Both the position numbers and the translations under genes were made by a program. From Streptomyces sp. NBC_00569 (GTDB lineage Bacteria > Actinomycetota > Actinomycetes > Streptomycetales > Streptomycetaceae), in contig NZ_CP107783.1 of assembly GCF_036345255.1 (NCBI RefSeq), positions 3,707,501-3,771,500 of the forward strand: a stretch of DNA of 64,000 bases, written 5' to 3'. A model generated the notes under the pieces. That model saw nothing but the letters and a program-made list of their open reading frames with translations, was not told where the DNA came from and did not search any database. Positions 1-8,623 of this stretch are shown piece after piece; the stretch's first letter is position 1; the number at the start of each line of letters is the position of its first letter.

Positions 1-90
1 GCGGGGCTGCTCCGCAGGGGCCGTCCCGGCCACGGCGTCGGTGTGGGTGCTGGTGCGGGTGTCGGTGCTGGTGTCAGCGGTGATGTGCAT
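1..90 (-). CDS. N-terminal fragment of an unidentified protein, cut by window start
   Basis: The minus strand has an ATG at 90 preceded by a purine-rich ribosome binding site (AAGAGGGGG). It opens a Thr/Asp-rich, low-complexity stretch of 30 codons that runs off the window edge. The residues (His, Ile, Thr, Ala, Asp, then Thr repeats) contain no domain, so no function can be given. It lies downstream of the small membrane protein gene at 133-294 on the same strand. The FabR-like regulator at 409 reads the other way, so a lipid enzyme such as a desaturase is possible, but that is only inference from context. Confidence 0.5.
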   Translation of the reverse strand, partial: MHITADTSTDTRTSTHTDAVAGTAPAEQPR

Positions 91-132
91 GGTGGTACCC
101 CCTCTTGGATCAGACGTGATCAGGCTGATGGA

Positions 133-294
133 TCAGTGCTGGTGGCGTCGTCGGGCGGTCCGCTCGCGCACGGCGAAGACGACCAGCCAGACACCGATGA
201 CGGCGGCGGCGACGAGGGTGACGGGAAGAGGCGCGTGGGCCACGGAGCCCAGCGCGACGCCGAGCAGAAGCAGGGCGGCTACGAGGAACAGCAT
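133..294 (-). CDS. Small hydrophobic membrane protein (53 aa)
   Basis: A short frame starts at ATG 294 with AGAGG about 7 bases upstream and ends at TGA 135-133. The protein has two hydrophobic stretches, roughly residues 2-19 and 22-42. It ends in a basic, His-containing tail (residues 43-53, rich in Arg), as expected for a small two-helix inner-membrane protein with a cytoplasmic tail. No family is recognised. It lies between the divergent TetR-type gene at 409 and the partial gene at 1-90, and probably shares a transcript with the latter. Antisense longer frames over it look like shadows. Confidence 0.55.
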   Translation of the reverse strand: MLFLVAALLLLGVALGSVAHAPLPVTLVAAAVIGVWLVVFAVRERTARRRHQH

Positions 295-383
295 GAGTGC
301 CTCTCATGGTCGGGTCGGCGACAGTTGGGATTACAACCGTTCACTGACTCTCGAGTCTAGCGCGCGCACGGCTTCCGAATTAC

Positions 384-401
384 AGAGAACAAGTGTTAAC
401 T
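384..401. promoter_or_regulatory. Candidate operator palindrome upstream of the FabR-like gene
   Basis: An imperfect inverted repeat, AGAGAACA-AG-TGTTAACT (6 of 8 positions symmetric), lies 8 bases before the start codon of the TetR-family gene and in the divergent intergenic region. Size and position suit autoregulation by a TetR-family protein. This is inference; no binding data. Confidence 0.4.
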
Positions 402-408
402 GCATGGC

Positions 409-1026
409 ATGAGTCACACTCTCGGCGTCCGGCAGGCCCAGAAGCAGAAGACCCGACAGGCCCTGCTCGACGCGGCGTTGGAGCTGCTCGAGCACCAGAG
501 CCTGTCGAGCCTGGGGCTGCGCGAGGTCACCCGGGCCGTCGGGGTCGCGCCGACCGCGTTCTACCGGCACTTCGACTCGACGGCCGAGCTCGGCGTCGCC
601 CTCGTCGAGGAGGCGCTCGGCAGCCTGCACGAGACGATCACCACGATGCTGACCACGACGGGGAGCAACGAGGAACGCCTCGGCCGGACAGTCGAGTTGA
701 TCGCCTGCCTGGTCCGCACCCACCCCTCCCACGTGCGCTTCATCGCGCGTGAGCGGCACGGCGGCGTCCAGCGGGTGCGGGATGCCATCGGCGGGCAGCT
801 CGCGCGGTTCGCCGAGGAGGTGGCCGAGGGACTGGCCGCGGACCCCGTGTCCGCCGGCTGGAGCCGCGACGACCTGCGGATGCTCGCCCTGCACTACGTC
901 GAGCACATGGTGATGACCGCGTCCGTCTTCCTGGAGACCCCGCCGGAGCGCATGGACGCGGCGATCGACGTCGCCACGCGGCAGTTGCGCCTCGTCAACC
1001 TCGGCAGGGCGCACTGGCTGGACTGA
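409..1026 (+). CDS. TetR/AcrR-family transcriptional regulator, FabR-like
   Basis: The protein has 205 residues. Its N-terminal region (about 7-55) is a TetR helix-turn-helix: GVRQAQKQKTRQ, then LREVTRAVGVAP and TAFYRHFDSTAELG. This stretch closely follows the N-terminus of FabR, the repressor of unsaturated fatty acid synthesis genes in enterobacteria, including the GVR...QKxKTR opening and the FYRHF recognition helix. The C-terminal two thirds should be the ligand-binding and dimer domain. The ligand in FabR is acyl-ACP or acyl-CoA; here that is inferred. The divergent genes at 1-294 are the likely targets. The start is ATG 409, just after an operator-like palindrome. Confidence 0.8.
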   Translation: MSHTLGVRQAQKQKTRQALLDAALELLEHQSLSSLGLREVTRAVGVAPTAFYRHFDSTAELGVALVEEALGSLHETITTMLTTTGSNEERLGRTVELIACLVRTHPSHVRFIARERHGGVQRVRDAIGGQLARFAEEVAEGLAADPVSAGWSRDDLRMLALHYVEHMVMTASVFLETPPERMDAAIDVATRQLRLVNLGRAHWLD

Positions 1027-1117
1027 AGCCGGCCTGCAGGTGACCCACACCGGCGACCTGCCGCGGACGCCCGCGCCCCCCACGCCCCCGGCCGGGACAA
1101 GCCCTAGCCTGACACGC

Positions 1118-1975
1118 ATGACCGCCGACTGGAATCTCGACCGCTCCTACGCCAGTTCGTCCGGTGACGTCGCCTGGGCCGCGCTCGGCCCTGCGGACGC
1201 GCCGCCGGTCGTCCTCGTCCACGGCACGCCCTTCTCCTCGTACGTCTGGCGCGGCCCGGCCCGCGCGCTCGCCGCCCGGCACCGCGTGTACGTGTGGGAC
1301 CTGCCCGGGTACGGCGCCTCGGCCAAGCACGACGGGCAGGACGTCTCCCTGGCCGCCCACGCCCGCGTCCTGACCGAGCTGCTCGCCCACTGGGGCCTGG
1401 ACCGGCCCGGCGCGGAACCCGCCGTCGCCGCCCATGACTTCGGCGGCTGTGTCGCCCTGCGCGCCCGTCTGCTGCACGGCGCGCGCTACGAGCGGCTCGC
1501 GCTCGTCGACCCGGTGGCGCTCGCCCCGTGGGGCTCCCCCACGTACCGCCTTCTCGGCGCGCACGCCGAGGTGTTCACCCAGCTCCCGTCCGCCCTGCAC
1601 GAGGCACTGGTGCGTGAGTACATCAGGTCGGCGAGCCACCGGGGCCTGCACCCGGCGACACTCGACCGACTGGTCGCACCCTGGTGCACGGCCGAGGGAC
1701 AGCCCGCGTTCTACCGCCAGATCGAGCAGAACGACCAGCGCTTCACCGACGAGATCCAGGACCGGTACGGGGAGTTGGACCTGCCCGTGCTGATCTGCTG
1801 GGGCACCGATGACACCTGGATCCCGGTCGCGCGGGGGCACGAGCTGGCCAAGCTGATCCCCGGCGCCGAGCTGCGGCTGATCGAGGGCGCGGGGCATCTC
1901 GTGCAGGAGGACGCGCCGGCCGAACTGACCGGTGCCGTCACGGAGTTCCTGTGGGCGGACCGTACACGCCGGTGA
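1118..1975 (+). CDS. Alpha/beta-fold hydrolase with Asp nucleophile (epoxide hydrolase/haloalkane dehalogenase type)
   Basis: The 285-residue protein shows the alpha/beta hydrolase layout. An oxyanion motif VHGTPFS lies at about 34-40. The nucleophile elbow is AAHDFGG with Asp at about 107, instead of the GxSxG serine of esterases. The acid region is WGTDDTWIP and the catalytic His sits in GAGHLVQEDAP near the C-terminus. An Asp nucleophile is the hallmark of epoxide hydrolases and haloalkane dehalogenases, which form an ester intermediate; the natural substrate is unknown. The start at ATG 1118 is preferred because the 26 extra residues from 1040 are Pro/Thr-rich and unlike the family. Its 3' end overlaps the convergent WYL gene by 38 bases. 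Confidence 0.78.
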   Translation: MTADWNLDRSYASSSGDVAWAALGPADAPPVVLVHGTPFSSYVWRGPARALAARHRVYVWDLPGYGASAKHDGQDVSLAAHARVLTELLAHWGLDRPGAEPAVAAHDFGGCVALRARLLHGARYERLALVDPVALAPWGSPTYRLLGAHAEVFTQLPSALHEALVREYIRSASHRGLHPATLDRLVAPWCTAEGQPAFYRQIEQNDQRFTDEIQDRYGELDLPVLICWGTDDTWIPVARGHELAKLIPGAELRLIEGAGHLVQEDAPAELTGAVTEFLWADRTRR

Positions 1976-2912
1976 TCGCGGCGGCGCAGCGGGCGAGTTC
2001 CTCACGGATCTCGGGCGGGCCGGTGACCTCGACGTTGTCGGCGAAGGACAGGAGCGAGCGCGTCTCGCGCACCTCCCCGTAGCCGAGGCGCACGATGATC
2101 CACTCGCTGTGGCCGTCGTCATCGGGCGGCGCCGTCAGCGCGTTGCCGCACAGCCGCAGGAACAGGTCGAGGTGGGTGCGCCGCACGCGCGCGGTGGCCT
2201 CGACGGCACCCGGCCTGTCCTCGACCTGGCGCTTCAGCACGGCCCAGGCGTCGGCCAGTTGGACTCCAGGGCGCCGCCGTACGGGCGCGTCCGTGAGGGT
2301 CGCCTCGCGCACCCGGTCCGCCCGGAACAGGTGGGGCGCGGCGCGCCGGTCGGCGACGAGGTACCAGACCCCGGCCTTGGAGACGAGTCCGTACGGGTCG
2401 ACGGTGTAGGTGCGGGGTGTGTCGGTGCCGCTGTGCCGGTAGCGCAGGCGCAGCCGCCGCTCGGCGAGCACCGCCTCCTGGAGCACGCCCAGGTCCACGG
2501 CGGGCATGGGCCCGCCCCTCCAGCGGGACGCCTCCACGAGGATGCGGCGGCTGGTCAGCTCGGCGGCGGGGCGGTGCGGTTCGGGCAGCGCGGCCATCAC
2601 CTTGCGCAGGGCCGAGCGGAACGCGGAGTCGAGACCGAGCGCGCTGTGGGCGCCCTGGGCGGCCAGGATGAACAGGGCCCGCGACTCGTCGGCGGTGAGT
2701 CCGGTGACGTCCGTGCGGTAGCCGGGCAGCAGGGCGATGCCTCCGTGCCGGCCACGCTCGGCGTACACCGGGACGCCACTCGCGGAGAGCGCCTCGATGT
2801 CGCGGTAGATGGTGCGCACGGACACTTCGAGCCGCTCGGCGAGCTCGGGGGCGGCGACCCGCCCACGGGTCTGGAGCAGCAGGAGGATCGAGAGCAGCCG
2901 GTCGGATTTCAC
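1938..2912 (-). CDS. WYL-domain transcriptional regulator (YafY/DeoR-type HTH)
   Basis: A 324-residue regulator. Residues 1-57 form a winged helix (MKSDRLLSILLLLQTRGRV, then ELAERLEVSVRTIYRDIEAL). A WYL sensor domain follows from about 140, seen in the stretch YTVDPYGLVSKAGVWYLVA, and a WCX-like C-terminal region ends the protein. WYL proteins bind nucleic acids or small ligands and act as repressors or activators. No partner is evident: the convergent hydrolase overlaps its 3' end and the thioesterase gene lies 89 bases upstream on the same strand. Confidence 0.85.
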   Translation of the reverse strand: MKSDRLLSILLLLQTRGRVAAPELAERLEVSVRTIYRDIEALSASGVPVYAERGRHGGIALLPGYRTDVTGLTADESRALFILAAQGAHSALGLDSAFRSALRKVMAALPEPHRPAAELTSRRILVEASRWRGGPMPAVDLGVLQEAVLAERRLRLRYRHSGTDTPRTYTVDPYGLVSKAGVWYLVADRRAAPHLFRADRVREATLTDAPVRRRPGVQLADAWAVLKRQVEDRPGAVEATARVRRTHLDLFLRLCGNALTAPPDDDGHSEWIIVRLGYGEVRETRSLLSFADNVEVTGPPEIREELARCAAAITGVYGPPTGTP

Positions 2913-3001
2913 ACGTCAGAGGATCTCGCGACGCGCGTCGTCCGAGGGCGTCGGGCTCACTTCACGCCCCGCCCGGCGCACACCGTGAGGCCGGGCCCCG
3001 G

Positions 3002-3856
3002 TCAGCTCAGCTTCGCCCGCGCGAGCTGCCGGGACTGGGCCACGAGGCGGTCCTGGCTGTCCCAGACCTCGGCGTCCTCCTCCAGGAAGCCGCCCGCGAG
3101 GTTGCGGGTGGTGATGGAGATGCGCAGGGGGCCGGGGGCGGGGCGGCAGCGCACGTGGACGGTCAGTTCGACCGTCGGGACCCAGCCGGTCAGGCCCATC
3201 TCGAACGCGGTCGGGGGCAGCGCGTCCACGGCGAGGAGCAGGGAGAGCGGGTCCGCGTCGCGCCCGTCCGCGAGGCCGAACCAGGCCCGCATCTCGCCCT
3301 TGCCGGAGGGCGAACCGAGCGCCCAGCCGAGCGTCGCCGGATCGAGCTTGAGGGCGAGCCGCTCGGTGATGGCGGAGCTGCCCTTGATCGGCGTGGGGCC
3401 GTCCTGCGCGCCGAAGCACTGCTCGACCGGCGGGAAGTGCGGCGGCTTCGCGGTGGTGCGGACGTCGTCCGGGAGCGCGTCGAGGTCGCCGTAGGAGGCG
3501 AGGACGCGGATCCGCTCGACCTCGGCGCCCTCGTCGTCGTACTGGAAGAGGGAGGCCTGGCCGGTGGAGAGGGTGCGGCCGGTGCGGATCACGTCGGTCC
3601 TGATCACGGCGGGGCCGGGCCGGGACGCGGTCAAGTAGTGCGCGGAGATGGTGAACGGGTCGCTGTGCGGCAGGGCGTCACCGAGGGCGCGGCCGAGTAC
3701 GGCGAGCAGGTAGCCACCGTTGACGGCGCTGATGATCGTCCAGCCGGCCGAGAGGTCGATGTCGTACACGCCGGGCTCGCGCCGGGTGACCGCGGTGTCG
3801 CGGTCGAATTCGCTGTCGCCGATGACCGCCTGCGCGGCGGACGATACCTGTGCCAT
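3002..3856 (-). CDS. Acyl-CoA thioesterase-like double hotdog protein
   Basis: The 284-residue protein resembles TesB-type thioesterases with two hotdog folds. The N-terminal half has WTIISAVNGGYLLAVLGRAL, like the 'NGGYLAA' helix of this family, followed by HYLTASRPGPAVIRTDVIRTGRTLSTGQASL, the typical 'R.G.....A.L' sheet. The C-terminal half has a matching sheet (about residues 215-275). It probably hydrolyses an acyl-CoA in the cytoplasm; the substrate is unknown. The start is ATG 3856; an in-frame TTG at 3871 gives five more residues but has no good ribosome site. A palindrome at 3876-3895 lies just upstream. Confidence 0.7.
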   Translation of the reverse strand: MAQVSSAAQAVIGDSEFDRDTAVTRREPGVYDIDLSAGWTIISAVNGGYLLAVLGRALGDALPHSDPFTISAHYLTASRPGPAVIRTDVIRTGRTLSTGQASLFQYDDEGAEVERIRVLASYGDLDALPDDVRTTAKPPHFPPVEQCFGAQDGPTPIKGSSAITERLALKLDPATLGWALGSPSGKGEMRAWFGLADGRDADPLSLLLAVDALPPTAFEMGLTGWVPTVELTVHVRCRPAPGPLRISITTRNLAGGFLEEDAEVWDSQDRLVAQSRQLARAKLS

Positions 3857-3875
3857 GCAGGTACGGTACAACAGG

Positions 3876-3895
3876 AAACTACTAAGCGGTAGCTT
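3876..3895. promoter_or_regulatory. Candidate operator upstream of the thioesterase gene
   Basis: The plus strand reads AAACTAC-taagcg-GTAGCTT, arms matching at 6 of 7 positions. It lies 20 bases before the thioesterase start, where a promoter or repressor site is expected. Symmetry and spacing suit a TetR- or MarR-type dimer. The cognate regulator is not identified. Confidence 0.4.
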
Positions 3896-3924
3896 TTATC
3901 GCGGGCCGAGCGCCGGGAGCCCGG

Positions 3925-4587
3925 TCAGGGCGTCTCCTCCGCCGCCGACGACCTGCGGTGCCAGGCCCGCGGCGCCCGCCAGTGGTAGCGCATCGCGAGC
4001 AGCCGCAGTACGAACGCCGTGATGACCGCGGCGCCGCTGCTGAACGCGGACAGCACGTCGAAGCGGATGCACAGAACGATGATCGTCGAGCCGACGATCG
4101 CCGGCACCGCGTACAGGTCGCGGTCCCAGCGGACCAGGGACGGGACCTCGTTGGCGATGATGTCGCGCAGCACACCGCCGCCCACGGCGGTCGTGAGGCC
4201 GAGCGCCGCGGAGGCCGTGAGCCCGAGCCCGTAGTCGTACGCCTTGACCGTGCCGGTGACGCAGAACAGGCCGAGGCCCGCCGCGTCGAAGATGTTCACC
4301 GCGACCTGGGTGCGCTCCACCTCGGGGTGCAGGAAGAACACGAGGCCGGCGGCGACCAGCGGGGTCAGGAAGTACCCGAGGTCGGTGAACGCCGCCGGCG
4401 GGACGGCGCCGATGATCACGTCGCGGAACAGCCCTCCGCCCAGCGCGGTGACCTCGGCGAGAACGGCGATGCCGAAGACATCGAAGTTCTTGCGGACCGC
4501 GAGGAGAGCGCCGGAGATCGCGAAGACGAAGATCCCGACGAGGTCCAGCCAATGCTGGACGGAGGGGGTGAAGAGTTCCAGAAGCAC
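3925..4587 (-). CDS. Trimeric intracellular cation (TRIC) channel family protein
   Basis: A 220-residue integral membrane protein with two homologous halves of three helices each. Each half carries the family signature: GGGLFRD at 50-56 and GGGVLRD at 136-142, where the glycines kink the pore helix. This is the prokaryotic TRIC family (old UPF0126), which conducts K+ or other monovalent cations. The start is GTG 4587. The last 18 residues are basic and probably cytosolic. It stands alone between the thioesterase and the M1 peptidase genes, both on the same strand. Confidence 0.87.
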   Translation of the reverse strand: MLLELFTPSVQHWLDLVGIFVFAISGALLAVRKNFDVFGIAVLAEVTALGGGLFRDVIIGAVPPAAFTDLGYFLTPLVAAGLVFFLHPEVERTQVAVNIFDAAGLGLFCVTGTVKAYDYGLGLTASAALGLTTAVGGGVLRDIIANEVPSLVRWDRDLYAVPAIVGSTIIVLCIRFDVLSAFSSGAAVITAFVLRLLAMRYHWRAPRAWHRRSSAAEETP

Positions 4588-4641
4588 CCGACATTGTTAC
4601 GCACTGCCGGGTGCCCCCCTGAGCCAGGTGTGGCGCGTGGC

Positions 4642-6036
4642 CTACAGCGCGGGCTTGCCCTTCGTGTAGAGCCACGTCTGGAAGAGCCCGTCGAGGTCCT
4701 GCCCGGAGACCTTCTCGGCGAGGCGGATGAAGTCGGCGGTCTGCGCGTTGCCGTAGCGGTGTGTGGCGGTCCAGGTACGCAGCAGCTTGAAGAAGTCCTT
4801 GTCGCCGATCCGCTCGCGAAGGACCTGGAGTGTCATCGCGCCGCGGTTGTAGACGGCGCTGTTGAACATGGTGTCGCGCTGCGGGTCGGCGATGACGCTC
4901 TGCCAGAAGGACGAGGAGGCGGGGACGGAGTTGTAGGCGGCCAGGAAGGAGTCATGGGCGCTGGAGCGGCCCTTGTGCTCGTTCCACAGCCAGGGCCCGT
5001 AGCTGGCGAAGCCCTCGTTGAGCCAGATGTCCTTCCACTGCCGCACCGAGACGGAGTCGCCGAACCACTGGTGGGCCAGCTCGTGCACGATCGTGCCCTC
5101 GGAGCGGACGGCGGAGTAGCTCGGCTTGGACTGCGTCTCCAGGGAGAACCCGGCCTGCGGCATGTCGTCGACGACCGCGCCGGTCTCCTCGAACGGGTAG
5201 GGGCCGAACATCTTCGACCAGTAGTCGGTGACCTCGGCCGTGACGCCGTACACGTCGACGTTGTTGCTGTTCTTCAGGACCGGGTCGATGGCGACGTAGA
5301 TCGGAATGCCCGAGGGGGTCCGGCCGGTCTTGACGTCGAACTTCCCTATCGAGGCGGTCGCGAGGTAGGTCGCCATCGGCCGGGACTCGCGCCAGTGGTG
5401 CACGGTCTGCCCGCCCCGGACGTCGTACGTGTCGACGAGGCGGCCGTTGGAGACGCCGGTGAGGCCCTTGGGCGCCTTGATGCGGATGTCGTACGTCGCC
5501 TTGTCCGAGGGGTGGTCGCTGGAGGGGAACCAGGTGGAGGCGGCGTTGGGCTCGCAGGCGACGAAGACGCCGTCGTCGGTCTTCATCCAGCCGTAGTCGG
5601 AGCCGAAGACGATGGGGCCGTTGAGCGCCTCGGGGACGCCACCGTAGGTGACCGTGACCGAGAACGTGCGGTGGTCGCGGATCGCGTCGCGCGGGGTGAC
5701 GCGTATCTCGTCGCCGGAGCGCGTGAAGTGGGCGCGTCTGCCGTTCACTTCGACGGAGGTGACGGTCAGCTTCTGGAGGTCCAGGTCGAAGGAGGAGAGG
5801 TTCTGGGTGGCGCGCGCGGTGACGGTGGTGACGCCGTCGAGGCGGTCGGTCGCGGGGTCGTACGCCACGTTCAGGTCGTAATGGGTGGCGTCGAAGCCGC
5901 CGTTGCCGAGCTGCGGGAAGTACGGGTCGCCGATGCCGTCCGAGCCGGGGGTGGGGGCCGGGGCCGCGGCGACCAGACAGAACGAGGCGGCCGCTGTCGC
6001 GACCGCCGCCAGACGTGCCGAACGGGAGAGTGCCAT
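4642..6036 (-). CDS. Secreted M1-family zinc metallopeptidase (aminopeptidase N-like)
   Basis: From ATG 6036 the protein has 464 residues. It begins with a Sec signal peptide (basic start, then a hydrophobic Ala/Val/Cys stretch to about residue 26). An N-terminal beta domain (about 30-230) is followed by the catalytic thermolysin-like domain. The zinc motif is VHELAHQWFGDS (His at 318 and 322) and the third ligand is in WLNEGFAS (Glu 341). It is shorter than full M1 aminopeptidases because the C-terminal helical domain is missing, as in many secreted actinobacterial members. It should cleave extracellular peptides. The 17 extra residues from 6087 would precede the signal peptide and are rejected. 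Confidence 0.88.
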   Translation of the reverse strand: MALSRSARLAAVATAAASFCLVAAAPAPTPGSDGIGDPYFPQLGNGGFDATHYDLNVAYDPATDRLDGVTTVTARATQNLSSFDLDLQKLTVTSVEVNGRRAHFTRSGDEIRVTPRDAIRDHRTFSVTVTYGGVPEALNGPIVFGSDYGWMKTDDGVFVACEPNAASTWFPSSDHPSDKATYDIRIKAPKGLTGVSNGRLVDTYDVRGGQTVHHWRESRPMATYLATASIGKFDVKTGRTPSGIPIYVAIDPVLKNSNNVDVYGVTAEVTDYWSKMFGPYPFEETGAVVDDMPQAGFSLETQSKPSYSAVRSEGTIVHELAHQWFGDSVSVRQWKDIWLNEGFASYGPWLWNEHKGRSSAHDSFLAAYNSVPASSSFWQSVIADPQRDTMFNSAVYNRGAMTLQVLRERIGDKDFFKLLRTWTATHRYGNAQTADFIRLAEKVSGQDLDGLFQTWLYTKGKPAL

Positions 6037-6131
6037 GAGTCGTCCCTTCGCGCGTGTTCCGATGTAACGGACACGCAGACTCTGCACTCTCCCGTCAGGG
6101 CGTGTACATGACCTGCTCGGTCAAATCCCCG

Positions 6132-7526
6132 CTAACTGCCGGACGACTCCTGTACGTCATCCGTCCCGTCCGCGTCATCCGCATCGTCCGACGGCTGTAC
6201 GTCACTGTCGTCACCGGCGTCGGCTGCCGCCTCGGGAGTCGCGGCAGACTCCTCGGCCGACTCCTTGGCCGGCGCCTCGGCCGACTCCTTGGCCGGCGCC
6301 TCGGCCGACTCCTTGGCCGGCGCCTCGGCCGACTCCGCGACCGGCTCGTCAGGAGCGTCGTCCGTGTCCGTCCGCGACAGCGTCAGCACCTCGATCGCCT
6401 CCTTGGCGACCGCGAGCAGCTTGGTGTCACCCGGCGCCTGGTCCTCGGCGTTCTCCGGGTGGTGGCAGGCCACCTGGCGTCCGGGGGCGAGCTGGAGCAG
6501 CGGCGGTTCGGCCGTCTTGCAGATCTCCGTCGCCTTCCAGCACCGGGTGTGGAAGCGGCAGCCGCTCGGCGGCGAGATCGGCGAGGGCACGTCGCCCTTG
6601 AGCAGGATCCGCTCGCTCTTGGCGCCCCGGCGCTTGGGGTCCGGCACCGGCACGGCCGACATCAGGGCCTTGGTGTACGGGTGCATCGGCGCCTCGTACA
6701 GCGAGGTGCGGTCGGCGAGTTCGACGACCTTGCCGAGGTACATCACCGCGATGCGGTCCGAGACATGGCGGACGACGGAGAGGTCGTGCGCGATGATCAC
6801 GTACGTCAGACCGAGCTCGGACTGCAGGTCGTCCATGAGGTTGACGACCTGCGCCTGGATCGACACGTCGAGCGCGGAGACCGGCTCGTCCGCCACGACC
6901 AGCTTCGGCTTGAGCGCGAGCGCGCGGGCGATGCCGATGCGCTGGCGCTGGCCGCCGGAGAACTCGTGCGGGTAGCGGTTGAAGTGCTCGGGGCTGAGGC
7001 CCACCAGCTCCAGGAGGCGCTGGACCTCCTTCTTCACCCCGCCCTCGGGCTCCACACCCTGGAGCCGGAACGGCGCCGAGACGATCGAGCCGATGGTGTG
7101 CCGGGGGTTCAGGGAGCCGTACGGGTCCTGGAAGATCATCTGGATGTCCCGGCGCAGCGGGCGCATGCCCCGCGTGCCGAGGCCGGTGATGTCCTGGCCC
7201 TCGAACTCGATCTTGCCACTGGTGGGTTCGATCAGCTTCGTGATGACCCGGCCCATGGTCGACTTGCCGCAGCCGGACTCACCGACGACGCCCAGGGTCT
7301 CGCCCTTGCGGACCTCGAAGTCGATCCCGTCGACGGCCTTCACCGCGGCGACCTGCCGCTGGAGGATCCCCTTCTTGATCGGGAAGTGCTTGACCAGGCC
7401 CTCGACCTTGAGCAGCACCTCCCGGTCCTCGGGGGACGCCGCCTGCGCGGGGACCGTAACCGCCGCGGTGCCCGCCGCAATGCCCCCTGCGGTTTCCTTC
7501 TTCGTCTCGCTCACGGGCTCACTCAC
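6132..7526 (-). CDS. Peptide/nickel ABC transporter ATP-binding protein, DppF-like, with repeat tail
   Basis: 464 residues. The ATPase core has Walker [10 protein letters not shown], signature [14 protein letters not shown], Walker B LVVADEP and the C-terminal oligopeptide-type domain with CRFHTRC. It powers import of oligopeptides or similar substrates together with the partner ATPase at 7523. The start GTG 7526 overlaps the stop of that partner (GTGA). The unusual part is the last 90 or so residues: an acidic low-complexity tail with three copies of ESAEAPAK followed by runs of Asp and Ala. The core of the family ends well before this tail. The repeat is visible in the DNA (6252-6336). Confidence 0.9.
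   Translation of the reverse strand: MSEPVSETKKETAGGIAAGTAAVTVPAQAASPEDREVLLKVEGLVKHFPIKKGILQRQVAAVKAVDGIDFEVRKGETLGVVGESGCGKSTMGRVITKLIEPTSGKIEFEGQDITGLGTRGMRPLRRDIQMIFQDPYGSLNPRHTIGSIVSAPFRLQGVEPEGGVKKEVQRLLELVGLSPEHFNRYPHEFSGGQRQRIGIARALALKPKLVVADEPVSALDVSIQAQVVNLMDDLQSELGLTYVIIAHDLSVVRHVSDRIAVMYLGKVVELADRTSLYEAPMHPYTKALMSAVPVPDPKRRGAKSERILLKGDVPSPISPPSGCRFHTRCWKATEICKTAEPPLLQLAPGRQVACHHPENAEDQAPGDTKLLAVAKEAIEVLTLSRTDTDDAPDEPVAESAEAPAKESAEAPAKESAEAPAKESAEESAATPEAAADAGDDSDVQPSDDADDADGTDDVQESSGS
6252..6336. repeat. 24-bp tandem repeat in the DppF-like gene
   Basis: Three perfect direct copies of a 24-base unit (beginning CTCGGCCGACTCCTTGGCCG on the plus strand) start at 6252, 6276 and 6300, with a partial fourth copy at 6324. 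They encode the ESAEAPAK octapeptide repeats of the ATPase tail. Perfect identity suggests recent slippage expansion. Confidence 0.9.
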
Positions 7527-8623
7527 AGCTTCGGCGCAATCTCTTCGGTCCAGATCCGCGTACGGTCCTCCGGTGAGAGGTGGCAGGCGGAGAAGTGGTC
7601 GCTGCCGACCTCGTGCAGCTCGGGCCGCTGGGTGCGGGTGATGCCGCCCTTGGGCAGGTCCGCGTACGGGCAGCGCGGGTGGAAGGCGCAGCCCGAGGGG
7701 ACGTTGATGAGGGACGGCGGCTGACCCTTGACGGGGATGAGCCGCTCGGTCTGCTCACGGTCGATGCGCGGCATCGATCCGAGCAGACCCCAGGTGTACG
7801 GGTGCTGCGGCTCGGCGAAGATCTTGTCGACGGGACCGCGCTCCACGCAGCGACCGCCGTACATGACCAGGACCTGGTCGGCGATCTCGGCGACGACACC
7901 CAGGTCGTGGGTGATGAGGACGACCGCGGACTCGAACTCCTTCTGCAGATCCCTGATCAGGTCGAGGATCTGCGCCTGGACGGTGACGTCGAGGGCGGTG
8001 GTCGGCTCGTCCGCGATCAGCAGCTGCGGGTTGTTCGCCAGCGACATCGCGATCATCGCGCGCTGGCGCATACCGCCGGAGAACTCGTGCGGGTAGCTGT
8101 CGACGCGCTTGGCCGGCTCGGGGATGCCCACCCGGTCGAGCAGTTCGACGGCCCGCTTGCGCGCGACCTTCTTGCTCACGTCGTTGTGGACGCGGTACGC
8201 CTCCACGATCTGGTTGCCGACCGTGTAGTACGGGTGCATCGCGGACAGCGGATCCTGGAAGATCATCGCCATCTCGCGGCCGCGGAGCCGGCGCACGTCG
8301 TCCGGGGCGGCCGCGACCAGCTCCTTGCCGTCGAGCCAGACCTCGCCGGACATCTTCACGTTCTTGCCGCGCGCGCCGAGCCGGTGCAGGCCCATGATCG
8401 CCAGCGAGGTCACGGACTTGCCGGACCCGGACTCGCCCACGATGGAGAGGGTCTGGCCCTTCTCCAGCTTGAAGCTGAGCCCGTCGACGGACTTGACCAG
8501 GCCGTCGTCGGTCGGGAAGTGCACCTTGAGGTCGCGCACTTCGAGGAAGGCGGTCGGGGGCTTGGCCGGGCCCGCGGCCACCGGCTCGCCCACGGCGGCA
8601 CCGGTTTTGGACAGTTCGGTCAC
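7523..8623 (-). CDS. Peptide/nickel ABC transporter ATP-binding protein, DppD-like
   Basis: 366 residues with Walker [11 protein letters not shown]-loop [11 protein letters not shown], signature [14 protein letters not shown], Walker B LLIADEP and the C-terminal Cys-containing oligopeptide/nickel domain ([10 protein letters not shown]). It pairs with the DppF-like ATPase to drive the importer. The start is GTG 8623, overlapping the stop of the permease gene by four bases, and its own stop overlaps the next start, so the three genes are translationally coupled. Confidence 0.9.
   Translation of the reverse strand: MTELSKTGAAVGEPVAAGPAKPPTAFLEVRDLKVHFPTDDGLVKSVDGLSFKLEKGQTLSIVGESGSGKSVTSLAIMGLHRLGARGKNVKMSGEVWLDGKELVAAAPDDVRRLRGREMAMIFQDPLSAMHPYYTVGNQIVEAYRVHNDVSKKVARKRAVELLDRVGIPEPAKRVDSYPHEFSGGMRQRAMIAMSLANNPQLLIADEPTTALDVTVQAQILDLIRDLQKEFESAVVLITHDLGVVAEIADQVLVMYGGRCVERGPVDKIFAEPQHPYTWGLLGSMPRIDREQTERLIPVKGQPPSLINVPSGCAFHPRCPYADLPKGGITRTQRPELHEVGSDHFSACHLSPEDRTRIWTEEIAPKL

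Noticed and set aside
3958..6111. 717-codon plus-strand frame over the TRIC and M1 genes
   Set aside because: Repetitive Gly/Val/Arg composition and no motif, while the minus strand has the TRIC GGGxxRD repeats and the HELAH zinc motif.
6252..6336. Mobile element or CRISPR from the tandem repeat
   Set aside because: The repeat has no spacers, is in frame with the ATPase gene and encodes a protein repeat. No transposase was found in the window.
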